Below, piece by piece: positions 45,045 through 58,903 of a stretch of DNA of 64,000 nt. The stretch comes from Nocardiopsis sp. N85. GTDB lineage: Bacteria; Actinomycetota; Actinomycetes; Streptosporangiales; Streptosporangiaceae. The stretch spans positions 186,001 to 250,000 of the forward strand of contig NZ_JARBUT010000002.1 in assembly GCF_028882275.1 (NCBI RefSeq). Reading direction: 5' to 3'. The notes under the pieces were generated by a model. It saw only the letters and a program-made list of their open reading frames with translations. It was not told the origin of the DNA and made no database searches. Numbering within the stretch: position 1 is the stretch's first letter; the number at the start of each line of letters is the position of its first letter. The translations under genes were made by a program, and so were the position numbers.

Positions 45045-47353
45045 CCGGAGGCGGAGTGCTCCTCGATCGCCTCGGGCACCCCGCCCTCCTCCGCGGCCGA
45101 GGGCTCCTCGGGGGTGTGCATGGGCATCTCGAACCAGACCGCCTTGCCGTCGGGGGTCGGTCGCGATCCCCAGCGGGTGGCCAGCTGCTCCACGAGGTAC
45201 AGGCCCCGGCCGCCCTCGTCGTCGGCGGCCGCGCTGCGGATGCGGGGCAGCCGCAGATCGTGGTCGAAGACCTCCACCCACACCCGGGAGGCTCCCCGGC
45301 GCAGGCGCAGCAGGAACTCCTTCTCGTCGGCCTCCGCGTCCGCCTCGTCGGCCTCGGCGACCTCGTCGAGAAGGTCGCTCCAGTCCTCGTCGAACTCGTC
45401 GAAGGAGGCGGACCCCTCGAAGGGCGTCTCGGAGTCGCGCACCCCGTTGCCGGTGAACTCCCGGTGGACGGGGTGCGGGGTGGCGTGGATGACGACGTTG
45501 GTGACGATCTCCGAGACCAGCAGGCAGGCCAGTTCGGCCTGGTCCCGGTCCATCCCCCACTCCTTGAAGGTGTCGGCCGCCAGGTGGCGGGCCTCGCCCA
45601 CGGTGGAGGCCTCCGAGGGGAACCAGCCCTCGCGCAGCGCCAGCTCGTCGGAGTCGGTGCGCACGACCAGCAGCGCGGTGTCGTCGTCGAGTTCGCCCGG
45701 GACGCTGTGCACCGCCGCCTCGGCGATCTGCTCCACGTCCTTGTCGGCGACCTCGGTGACCCGCTCGGTGAGCCTGCTCAGCGCCCGCTCGGGGTCGGGG
45801 CGGCCCCCGAGGGGGGTGCGGTCGACCAGGCCGTCGGTGTACAGCAGCAGGGTCGCGCCGGTGGGCAGGCGCAGCTCCGCCTGGTGGTAGACCACGTCCT
45901 CGCCGGCACCGCCCTTGACGCGCACGCCGAGCATGCGGTCGGTGACCTCCAGGTCGAGCGCCTCCACGGAGTCGGAGGTGATGAGGAACGGGGAGGCGTG
46001 TCCGGCGTTGGCGTAGGACAGCTCACGCGACCAGGCGTCGTAGACCATGTACAGGCAGCTGACGCTCGGGATCCAGGTGCCGCCCTCGATGGGGCGACCC
46101 AGGCGGCGCACCCATTCGTCGAGTTCGCGGAGGATGTCGGCGGGTTCGCGGTCGGCCTGGGCGAAGGCCCGCAGCGCGGCGCGCAGCTGTCCCATGACGG
46201 CCGCGGCGTGCGGGCCACGGCCCTCGACGTCGCCGATGACCAGGCCCACCCGGCCGGCCGACAGCGGGATGACGTCGTAGAAGTCGCCGCCCACCTGGGT
46301 CTGGACACCGTGGCCGTGCGCCTGGAGCGGGCCGGCGGGCAGGTAGCGGGAGGCGATGGTGAGCCCGTCCAGAGGCGGGAAGTCACTGGGCAACAGGCTG
46401 TTCTGGAAGGCCAGCGCGGTGCTGCGCTCCTCCTCGAACAGGCGCGCGTTGTCGATGGCGAGCGCGACGCGGGAGGCGATGGCGCCCACCAGGTCGCGGT
46501 CGAATCCGCCGTAGGTGCTCTTCTGGCGCGGGGAGAGCCCGGAAAGGGCGAGGGTGAGCACGCCCAGGACCTCGCCCCGGGCGCGCAGCGGGGCGGCGAT
46601 CGCGGAGGTGATGCCGACCTGGCGGGAGACCCGGTCGGAGCGGTTGTTGGGCGAGCTCTCGAAGAGGTAGTCACTGCTGACGACCGTCTCCAGACGGCGC
46701 AGCGCCTGGGTCACGAAGTGGCGCTCGGGGTAGCGGACCTCCTCCCCGACGTCGAACCAGGTGCGCGGCGGGGGCGTCCACCCCTCGGCGTGCACCGACA
46801 CCTGTCTGACCAGTCGGTCGTGGTCGTACAGGTCGATGAAACAGTGATCGGCGAACTGGGGCACCAGGATGCCCGCCACACCGCGCACCGTGGAGTCGAA
46901 CTCCAGGGAGCTGGCCAGCCGGCTGCCGATCCGCTCCAGCAGGCCGTACTGCTCCTCGACCCGCCCGCTGCGCAGGGCCTCGCGGGCGATGAGGGTGATG
47001 CCGTCGATCTCGCCGTCGTCGTTGCGCATGGGCACGGCCTGGGCGCGCACGTGGATCCAGGTGGAGTCGCCCCTGAGCACGGCGAAGGTGCCCTCCCAGG
47101 GCTCCCCGCGCAGAACGCGGCGGGCCAGCTGGGAGGCGTGCTCACGGTCGGACTCGTGAATGCCGATGTCGAGCAGGGAGAGGCCGACGTAGTCGCGGCC
47201 ACCGACGAAACCGAAGAGTTCGCGCGCGAAGGGGTTCCAGTAGCGCAGGAGACTGAACCGGTCGATGACGACGATGGCGATCTGCGCCCGGTCCACGACG
47301 GCGGCCGTGGCGAGCGCGTCGCCTTCCCGGAAGGGCTCACCCCACCGTGTCAT
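45041..47353 (-). CDS. PAS-GAF-PP2C (SpoIIE-type) phosphatase with C-terminal HATPase
   Basis: This 770-residue signalling protein has, in order, a PAS domain (about 20-125), a GAF domain (about 140-300), a SpoIIE/RsbU PP2C phosphatase (about 320-545; VGGDFYDV, VIGDVEGRGPHAAAVMGQLR, DDDTALLVV) and a RsbW-like HATPase (about 575-745; LLVSEIVTNVVIHA and DDEGGRGLYLVEQLATRWG). It would sense light, redox or small molecules and act on STAS proteins such as the one at 20.6 kb (inference). An acidic insert of about 45 residues (rich in Glu, Asp and Ala) splits the HATPase between its N-box and G-boxes. No transmembrane segment is seen. Confidence 0.93.
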   Translation of the reverse strand: MTRWGEPFREGDALATAAVVDRAQIAIVVIDRFSLLRYWNPFARELFGFVGGRDYVGLSLLDIGIHESDREHASQLARRVLRGEPWEGTFAVLRGDSTWIHVRAQAVPMRNDDGEIDGITLIAREALRSGRVEEQYGLLERIGSRLASSLEFDSTVRGVAGILVPQFADHCFIDLYDHDRLVRQVSVHAEGWTPPPRTWFDVGEEVRYPERHFVTQALRRLETVVSSDYLFESSPNNRSDRVSRQVGITSAIAAPLRARGEVLGVLTLALSGLSPRQKSTYGGFDRDLVGAIASRVALAIDNARLFEEERSTALAFQNSLLPSDFPPLDGLTIASRYLPAGPLQAHGHGVQTQVGGDFYDVIPLSAGRVGLVIGDVEGRGPHAAAVMGQLRAALRAFAQADREPADILRELDEWVRRLGRPIEGGTWIPSVSCLYMVYDAWSRELSYANAGHASPFLITSDSVEALDLEVTDRMLGVRVKGGAGEDVVYHQAELRLPTGATLLLYTDGLVDRTPLGGRPDPERALSRLTERVTEVADKDVEQIAEAAVHSVPGELDDDTALLVVRTDSDELALREGWFPSEASTVGEARHLAADTFKEWGMDRDQAELACLLVSEIVTNVVIHATPHPVHREFTGNGVRDSETPFEGSASFDEFDEDWSDLLDEVAEADEADAEADEKEFLLRLRRGASRVWVEVFDHDLRLPRIRSAAADDEGGRGLYLVEQLATRWGSRPTPDGKAVWFEMPMHTPEEPSAAEEGGVPEAIEEHSASG

Positions 47354-47496
47354 CTAGCCGCCACCTCGCCGTCATGAGCTGCACGCATGCCTGCTCCGGG
47401 TCACCCGAACGACCGCACCTTGGAGCGAGGGTAGCAACACCGTCAACGTTCTCGCAGCGCAATGTGACAATCCTGATGAGCAACCGACCTCCGATG

Positions 47497-48198
47497 TCAC
47501 GGCTTCGCGACGAAGATGTGCCCGGCGATCGCCGAGGACAGTTCGGTGTCGGGGGCGTCCCCCCCGATCACGCGGACCCCGTCGTCGGTGGCGCGCAGCA
47601 CCACCTCAAGCCCGGGCCGCACCCCCGTCTCGCGCAGGGTGCGCATGACGTCGGCGTCGGACTGGATCTGCTCGCTGATGCGTCGAACGGTGACGGTGAT
47701 GTCCGCCCCGGAGGCGACGTCGATCATCGGCACGATGGAGTCGTCGGTGAACGGTTCCGGCGAGTAGTCGTCCAGGCCCAGTTCGTCCAGGCCCGGGATC
47801 GGGTTGCCGTGGGGGCACACCGAGGGCGCGTTGAGCAGCGTGACCAGACGCTCCTCCACGGCCTCGGAGATCACGTGCTCCCAGCGGCAGGCCTCGATGT
47901 GGACGTCCTCCCACGGCAGTCCGATGACGTCGACGAGGAGCCGCTCCGCCAACCGGTGCTTGCGCATGACGTGGGTGGCCAGTCGGCGGCCTTCGGCGGT
48001 CATGACCAGGTGCCGGTCGTTCTCGACCCGAAGCAGGCCGTCGCGCTCCATACGGGCCACGGTCTGGCTGACGGTCGGGCCGCTCTGGTGCAGGCGCTCG
48101 GCGATGCGTGCCCGAAGGGGGACGATGCCCTCTTCTTCGAGCTCGAAGACCGTCCGGAGGTACATCTCCGTGGTGTCGATCAGCCCGTGTGCGGTCAA
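47497..48198 (-). CDS. ideR: iron-dependent DtxR/IdeR-family repressor
   Basis: The 233-residue regulator has a winged helix (about 5-65: RIAERLHQSGPTVSQTVARM), a dimer/metal domain and a C-terminal SH3-like domain. Ligands of the two metal sites of DtxR can all be found: Met in TTEMYLRTV, His and Glu in HRLAERLL, His in VHIEACRWEH, Cys, Glu and His in CRWEH, and Glu and Gln in SEQIQSD. It therefore is a true Fe(II) sensor of the DtxR/IdeR type, not a manganese-type MntR. The TTG at 48198 is chosen because GGGAGGGGAG lies just before it; frames upstream are low quality. Confidence 0.93.
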   Translation of the reverse strand: MTAHGLIDTTEMYLRTVFELEEEGIVPLRARIAERLHQSGPTVSQTVARMERDGLLRVENDRHLVMTAEGRRLATHVMRKHRLAERLLVDVIGLPWEDVHIEACRWEHVISEAVEERLVTLLNAPSVCPHGNPIPGLDELGLDDYSPEPFTDDSIVPMIDVASGADITVTVRRISEQIQSDADVMRTLRETGVRPGLEVVLRATDDGVRVIGGDAPDTELSSAIAGHIFVAKP

Positions 48199-48801
48199 GA
48201 CTCCCCTCCCATGACTCTGCGCCCGGCGCACGGTCACGGCGGGCACGGCAGGTCTCTCACAACACGGGTCGGGGCGACGCGATTCCCGGAAGCCGGATCG
48301 GGACCGGGGCGTCCGCGCGACCGCGGGAGCGACCACCGATACCGCAAGCATATCGTGATGGCAAGGACCCGAAATTCCGTACGGACGCGGACCTTCGGAC
48401 GGGCGACGGATCTCACCCCGCTCCGGTGTCCGGGCCGGGTGCCCCGCGTGCCGTTCACGGCCCCTCTCGAACAGCGCCGACACGTCCGGCCCGGCCGGGG
48501 TGAGCCCGGACCACCCCGCCCGGACCTCGGCGAACCCCGCAGCGTCGGCCGGCCGGGCACGACCCCTCCCCCGCGGGCCGGCCCCGGTCGCCGGATCTCC
48601 CCCGGGGCGGGCGAACGGTCGGCGAAAGGCCGCCGAACGACGAGGAAGCCCACGAGGGCGGGAACGGGCGAGGAGGCCTCGTCCCGGTGACACGGCTCGA
48701 AGAGGGCCGCCGCCCGAGGCGCGGTGCCCCGCGCCCTTTCGTCTCCACCGGTCCCGACGCGGCGGGTCACCGGGGGTCGGCGACACCGGGGAGGCGGATG
48801 C
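48199..48801. other. 603-base gap without a recognisable gene
   Basis: The stretch between pdxH and ideR has open frames on both strands, all Arg/Pro/Gly-rich and without ribosome-binding sites or recognisable domains. A short AT-rich patch at 48335-48385 probably carries the ideR promoter. I see no RNA gene or repeat in it. Confidence 0.4.
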
Positions 48802-54371
<5,570 letters not shown>

Positions 54372-54428
54372 GCCCTTCCGCCCCCGTCGATCTCCCGGCC
54401 ACGTCCCGGCCGTGTGAAGGGGCAGAAT

Positions 54429-54477
54429 GGAGGTCGGTCCGCCAACGGCGGGCCGACCTCCCTTTTCTCTCCTTTTC
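54429..54477 (+). terminator. rho-independent terminator of serC
   Basis: GGAGGTCGGTCCGCC (54429-54443), loop AAC, GGCGGGCCGACCTCC (54447-54461) form a 15-bp stem with one T-G pair. It is followed by CTTTTCTCTCCTTTTCC, a good T-rich tail. It ends 24 bases before the next start codon. Confidence 0.88.
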
Positions 54478-54500
54478 CGGATTTTCAGGACGGGTCGACT

Positions 54501-55538
54501 GTGCGCAGGAACAAGAAGGAAAACCCCATCAAGATCATCTCCCACCGGGGTGCGTCGGGGCATCGGCCCGAGCACACCCTGGCCTCCTACGAACTGGGGG
54601 CCCGGCACGGCGGCGACTTCATCGAGATGGACCTGGTCGCCACCAGGGACGGTCGGCTGATCTGCCGCCACGAGTCGGAGATCGGCGAGACGACCGACGT
54701 GGCCGACCGGCCGGAGTTCGCCGACCGGCGGACCACCCGGACCATCGACGGACGGGAGATCACGGGGTTCTTCGCCCAGGACTTCACCCTGGCGGAGATC
54801 AAGACGCTGCGCGCGCGGGAGCGGCTCCAGGACGTGCGCACGATGAACGCCATGATGGACGGGACCTATGAGGTGCCGACCCTGGAGGAGGTCATCGACC
54901 TGGCGTTCTCCCTGACCTCGGAGCTGAAGCGGCCGATCGGGATCTACCCCGAGACCAAGCACCCCTCCTACCACGTGTCGCAGGGCCTGGAACTGGAGCC
55001 GCCGCTGATCGCCGCGCTCAAGGCGGCCGGGCTGACCGGGCCGGAGCCGCGGGTCCCGGTGTTCCTCCAGTCGTTCGAGGCGGAGAGCCTGCGCAAGCTC
55101 GCCGAGACGGAGCTGCCGCTGGTCTTCCTCCTGGGCACCGAGGAGCACTGGCGGCACTACACCACGCCGGACGGGCTGGCCGAGGTGGCCTCGTTCGCGC
55201 ACGCGATCGGCCCGGCCAAGACCCTGATCGTGCCGCTGGACGAGGACGGGGACCCGGTCGAGCCGACCACCCTGGTGGACGACGCGCACGAGGCGGGGCT
55301 GCTGGTGCACCCGTACACGTTCCGCAGCGAGAACCACTTCCTGCCCGGCCCGCTGCGCTCGGACGGCGGCCCGGGCGACTACGGGTCGTTCGCGGCGGAG
55401 TACGAGCTGTTCTTCGAGCTGGGTGTGGACGGGGTGTTCACGGACTTCTCCCGGCACGCCTTCCTGGTGCGCGAACACTTCCTGGACACCGCGCAGGCCG
55501 CGCAGAACGGCCAGGGCGGGGGCGGCGGGGACGACTGA
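54501..55538 (+). CDS. glycerophosphodiester phosphodiesterase
   Basis: The 345-residue enzyme hydrolyses glycerophosphodiesters to glycerol-3-phosphate and an alcohol. The GDPD signature opens it: IISHRGASGHRPEHTLASYE (the HRG metal site with the catalytic His). Then DFIEMDLVATRDGRLICRHE (E-x-D metal ligands and second catalytic His) and YPETKHPSYH follow, then GVDGVFTDFSRHAF at the end. This resembles the longer, substrate-broad GlpQ-type. There is no signal peptide after the GTG start, so it may be cytosolic, or an alternative export route applies. It stands directly after the serC terminator. Confidence 0.94.
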   Translation: MRRNKKENPIKIISHRGASGHRPEHTLASYELGARHGGDFIEMDLVATRDGRLICRHESEIGETTDVADRPEFADRRTTRTIDGREITGFFAQDFTLAEIKTLRARERLQDVRTMNAMMDGTYEVPTLEEVIDLAFSLTSELKRPIGIYPETKHPSYHVSQGLELEPPLIAALKAAGLTGPEPRVPVFLQSFEAESLRKLAETELPLVFLLGTEEHWRHYTTPDGLAEVASFAHAIGPAKTLIVPLDEDGDPVEPTTLVDDAHEAGLLVHPYTFRSENHFLPGPLRSDGGPGDYGSFAAEYELFFELGVDGVFTDFSRHAFLVREHFLDTAQAAQNGQGGGGGDD

Positions 55539-55743
55539 CCCGCCGCACGCCGAGGGGGCCCGAACGGGGGGATCGTCCGGGCCCTCCGCCGCGTCCGGGG
55601 CCTACCCGGCGCCCGTGGTCCCGGGCGACGTGACCCCCGGTACGGGCGTCCACGCGCCCCGTGCGGGCGGCGCCGGCACGAGGAGGGCGCACCATGACCG
55701 GCCGCCCTGTCACCCTTCCGGGCGGCCCGTGTCCCGGCCCCTG

Positions 55744-56799
55744 TCAGCCCCTGCGGGCGAGCAGGACGATGCCGCCGATGAGAAGGACCGCGACCAGCGC
55801 CCCGGCCGCGATGAAGGGGACCGCGCTCCCCCGCTCCTCGGCGTCCTCGGCGGCCTCCGACGGGGACGCGCTCTCCTCCCGGGCCTCCTCCTCCGTCTCC
55901 ACCGTGCCGGTCCGGTAGCGATCCTCCAGCGGAACCCGCCACACGGGGGCGAAGAGACCCTCGGTACCGGCCATGAGGGCGGTGCCGTCGAGGGTGAAGG
56001 CGATCGACTCGCCCTGGTCGGACTCGGGCAGGTCGAAGGCGCCCATGGAGGTGCCCGGCACACCGTCCGTGGAGTCGTAGATCGTCACGCCCCAGTAGGT
56101 CCGGATCGCGTAACGGGTGCCGTCCGGGCCGAAGGCCGCGTCGGTGGCGAACAACGGCGCCGAGTCGATGCGTTCCAGGGTGTTGACGCCGACCGGGTCG
56201 ATCTCCTCGGGGGCGGCGTACAGCCCGCCCGCGAACTCCTTGGACACCACGTACAGCCGCCCGTCGCGCGGGTCGATCATCATCGACTCGGCGTCCCGGC
56301 CGCCGTCGGCGTAGGCGAAGGTCAGCACCGTGGGCTCGATCGTCGTGTCGGCGAGGGCCTCCGGTTCGGTGAACCGGTACACCCGCACCTCGGTCCAGCT
56401 CCCGCCGAAGTTGTCGCCGATGTCGGCCACGTGGATCGCGGGTTCCCCGTCCGGGCCGGGGACGACGGCGATCGCCTCCCAGTCCCGCAGTTCCAGGAGC
56501 AGGCGCACGGTGGCGAGCGTGTTCCCCTCCTCGTCGACGGCGAACACGTCGGTGGGGTGATCACCGCTGTCGTTGTGGGTCCACCAGACGCCCTCGTGCC
56601 GCAGCGAGGGCGCGATCCCGCTGGACTCCGAGATCCGCTCGTCCTGGAAGGTGAAGGCGATCTCCGATCCCTCCGGCCCCTCGCCGCCGCGCGGGTAGTC
56701 GAACCCGGTCCCGCCGTCGGGAACCTCCGGCTCCGCCAGGGCGGGTGCCGGGAGGAACACGGACAGCGCGGCCACGGCGCACACGAGCGGTCGTCTCAT
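55744..56799 (-). CDS. exported propeller-like protein with C-terminal membrane anchor
   Basis: The 351-residue product has a signal peptide (MRRPLVCAVAALSVFLPAPA then LAEPEVP). Next comes a predicted beta-rich domain of about 250 residues with repeated strand motifs (SSGIAPSLRHEGVWWTHNDS, VFAVDEEGNTLATVRL, DWEAIAVVPG, HVADIGDNF). Then a Glu-rich linker (about 300-325) and a final helix VPFIAAGALVAVLLIGGIVL with a basic tail. It is probably bound to the outer membrane surface. The fold suggests a six-bladed propeller (SdiA-regulated/NHL-like); no catalytic residues are clear. ATG 56799 is preferred to 56808 because AGG lies at a usable distance. Confidence 0.75.
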   Translation of the reverse strand: MRRPLVCAVAALSVFLPAPALAEPEVPDGGTGFDYPRGGEGPEGSEIAFTFQDERISESSGIAPSLRHEGVWWTHNDSGDHPTDVFAVDEEGNTLATVRLLLELRDWEAIAVVPGPDGEPAIHVADIGDNFGGSWTEVRVYRFTEPEALADTTIEPTVLTFAYADGGRDAESMMIDPRDGRLYVVSKEFAGGLYAAPEEIDPVGVNTLERIDSAPLFATDAAFGPDGTRYAIRTYWGVTIYDSTDGVPGTSMGAFDLPESDQGESIAFTLDGTALMAGTEGLFAPVWRVPLEDRYRTGTVETEEEAREESASPSEAAEDAEERGSAVPFIAAGALVAVLLIGGIVLLARRG

Positions 56800-56906
56800 G
56801 ACGGCCATCCTGCCAGGGGCGGACGGGGGCGGCGCGCATCCGGGACGGCTTTTGCGCGACGGCGCGAACGGGCACATTCGGCATACGGAGTTCCGTGAGG
56901 AGAGCC

Positions 56907-57632
56907 ATGAGGATCGTCGCCTGTCTGAACGGGGACCGCCGCCCCGGTGCGCACCCCGCTCTTCCCGTGTCCCTGGACCAACTGATCACCGACGCCCACG
57001 AGGCGGTGGCCGCCGGGGCGACCGCCCTCCACCTGCATCCGCGTGATCCGGGGGGAGCCGAATCCCTGGAGCCGCAGGTGGTCGGCCCTCTCATGGAGAG
57101 GTTCCGCGCCGAGGGCCCCGACGTCCCGATCTCGTTGACCACGGCCCTGTCCGCCGAGTCCGACCCGTGGCGGCGTTACGACCTGGTGCAGCGGTGGGCG
57201 TCGCCGTCGTTGCCCGACTCGGTGACGGTGAACCTGCACGAGGCCGGTTCGGTGGACCTCATCCATCTGCTGGACGACCGCCGGGTCGCCGTGGAGGCGG
57301 GGGTGTGGACGGTGGACGCCGCTCGCATCCTCATCGCCACGAAGGTGCCGGTGACCGCGGTCCTGGTGGAGCCCACACAGGTCGCGGTGGAGGACGCCCG
57401 GCGCAACGCCGAGGCGATCCTGTCACTGCTGGACCGCGCGGGCCCGTCCGCGCCCCGGCTGCTGCACGGTTCGGACGCCACCGCCTGGCCGATGTTGGAG
57501 GACGCGCTGGACGCCGGGTTGGACATCCGCATCGGTCTGGAGGACACGATGCGGATGCCCGACGGCGAAGAGGCGGAGGACAACGCGGCACTGGTCGCGC
57601 GCGCGGTGGCGCTGGCGTCCGCCGCGGCCTGA
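56907..57632 (+). CDS. 3-keto-5-aminohexanoate cleavage enzyme-like protein (BKACE, DUF849)
   Basis: This 241-residue protein is a Zn-dependent beta-keto-acid cleavage enzyme. Marks are the N-terminal RIVACLNGDR, the metal site ALHLHPRDPGG (two His), GSVDLIHLLDDRRVAVEAGV, and the late RIGLEDTMRMPDG with the Glu used for catalysis. It is shorter than usual members (about 270-300 residues). The substrate among beta-keto acids cannot be told. GAGGAGAG precedes the ATG by three bases; a GTG at 56895 is an alternative. It is divergent from the propeller gene with 107 bases between. Confidence 0.88.
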   Translation: MRIVACLNGDRRPGAHPALPVSLDQLITDAHEAVAAGATALHLHPRDPGGAESLEPQVVGPLMERFRAEGPDVPISLTTALSAESDPWRRYDLVQRWASPSLPDSVTVNLHEAGSVDLIHLLDDRRVAVEAGVWTVDAARILIATKVPVTAVLVEPTQVAVEDARRNAEAILSLLDRAGPSAPRLLHGSDATAWPMLEDALDAGLDIRIGLEDTMRMPDGEEAEDNAALVARAVALASAAA

Positions 57633-57645
57633 GTCCGCCGTCCCG

Positions 57646-58035
57646 TCAGCCGGCGTCGCGGGCGCTGCGCGGCACGGGCTGCCCGTCCTCCTCCAGCCCC
57701 CAGCTCACGACGCGGTGCGGCCGGATGCGGATCCGGGGTCGTCCGTCGTCGATCGCCTCGGCGTGGCCGCGGATCTCGACGCCGCGCGGCCGCCAGGGCG
57801 GGAGGACGTCGTCCACCACGAGGGAGGCGCGGCCGGTGCGCCGGACGTCGCGGAACTTCTTCGTTCCGGCGAAGTCGTGACCGCTGATCTCCACGACGGT
57901 GGCGTCGTCGGCGAGGGACCAGCCGACGGGGGTCACGTGGATGGAACCGTCGGGTCCGACGGTGGCGACGCGGGCGAGTCTGCGCTCGCCTTCGAGGGTG
58001 AGGTAGGCGAGTTCGGGACCGGTGAAGACGCCCAT
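57646..58035 (-). CDS. PPOX-class F420- or flavin-dependent oxidoreductase
   Basis: The 129-residue protein has the pyridoxamine-oxidase-like split barrel. The N-terminus is MGVFTGPELAYLTLEGERRL then ARVATVGPDGSIHVTPVGWS, followed by GTKKFRDVRRTGRASLVVDD and RGVEIRGHAEAI. Actinobacterial members of this size usually bind F420, others FMN; which applies here is not evident. It ends 14 bases from the convergent BKACE gene. No clear partner. Confidence 0.87.
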   Translation of the reverse strand: MGVFTGPELAYLTLEGERRLARVATVGPDGSIHVTPVGWSLADDATVVEISGHDFAGTKKFRDVRRTGRASLVVDDVLPPWRPRGVEIRGHAEAIDDGRPRIRIRPHRVVSWGLEEDGQPVPRSARDAG

Positions 58036-58094
58036 GGCGGGACTCCTGGGTCGAGGGACGCGGTGGTCCCTCCCCTACCCCACCGGGATCGTGA

Positions 58095-58193
58095 TCAGCC
58101 CAGCAGGGCGCCGAGCAGCACGAGGAGCATGATGAAGCCCAGGACCACGGGCAGCAGCCAGCGCTGCTTGCGGTTGTTGGTGAGCATGCTCAT
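58095..58193 (-). CDS. 32-residue single-helix membrane peptide coupled to thpR
   Basis: The peptide MSMLTNNRKQRWLL is followed by a hydrophobic helix PVVLGFIMLLVLLGALLG. Its ATG overlaps the thpR stop codon (ATGA), and GGAG lies seven bases upstream, so it is very probably translated as part of the thpR operon. It is too short for most annotations. The N-terminal half is basic, giving a type with N-in topology. The function is unknown. Confidence 0.65.
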   Translation of the reverse strand: MSMLTNNRKQRWLLPVVLGFIMLLVLLGALLG

Positions 58194-58777
58194 GCGGTGC
58201 TCCGCTCTGGCGATATCCCCGGGTCGGTTTTCCAGCCTAACGCCCAGGTCCGGGCGGTTCGGTAACGGTCCTCCCGACCGGGTCGGCTCTCGATGAGGCG
58301 CACCTCGCGCGCGGGCCAGGGGTGGTGGGGGCCCCGGCCCAGTACGGAGCGCAGGTCGGTGAGGTCGCGGGGCGGCCGGGAGCGGGCCACGGTGAGATGC
58401 GGCACGTAGGCGCGGTCCTGTCCGGGCAGACCCGTGGAGACGGCGGCGGCGCGCAGGTCGGCGGCGAGAGAGGCGAGGGCCTCGGTGTCCCCGCCGATGC
58501 CCGACCACAGGACGGCGGAGGGGCCCGAGCGGGGGAAGACGCCCCACCCGTCGACGGTGAGGTCGAAGGGGGCGTGATCGCCGGCGACGGCGCCCAGGAC
58601 GTCGGCGAGGGCCGGAAGCGACCCGTCGGGGACCTCTCCGAGGAAGACCAGGGTGAGATGCCAGTCCGAGGGGTGGGTCCAGCGCAGGTCGGACGTGTGC
58701 CGCGGGCCCGGAGCGCGGGCGGCGAGTACGGCGTCGACCACGTCGGCGGGCGGTGACAGCGCGACGAACAGTCTCAT
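58190..58777 (-). CDS. thpR: RNA 2',3'-cyclic phosphodiesterase (2H family)
   Basis: The 195-residue protein is a LigT-like 2H phosphoesterase, which hydrolyses 2',3'-cyclic phosphates at RNA ends. It starts MRLFVALSPPADVVDAV; the two catalytic H-x-[ST]-x motifs are WHLTLVFLGEVPD (about residue 40) and VPHLTVARSR (about 131). The spacing is that of the family. A 32-residue peptide gene overlaps its stop. Confidence 0.93.
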   Translation of the reverse strand: MRLFVALSPPADVVDAVLAARAPGPRHTSDLRWTHPSDWHLTLVFLGEVPDGSLPALADVLGAVAGDHAPFDLTVDGWGVFPRSGPSAVLWSGIGGDTEALASLAADLRAAAVSTGLPGQDRAYVPHLTVARSRPPRDLTDLRSVLGRGPHHPWPAREVRLIESRPGREDRYRTARTWALGWKTDPGISPERSTA

Positions 58778-58903
58778 GTCCGCATCCTCGCATCCGGTCC
58801 GGGCCGGCGGGAGCGGCCCGGCCCCTCCGGCGCCCTTCCCGGTGCGCCCGGTCGCCGGCCGGGTCCGTCCCGGCCGGAAGGCCCCTCCCGGCCGGGGCGG
58901 GAC

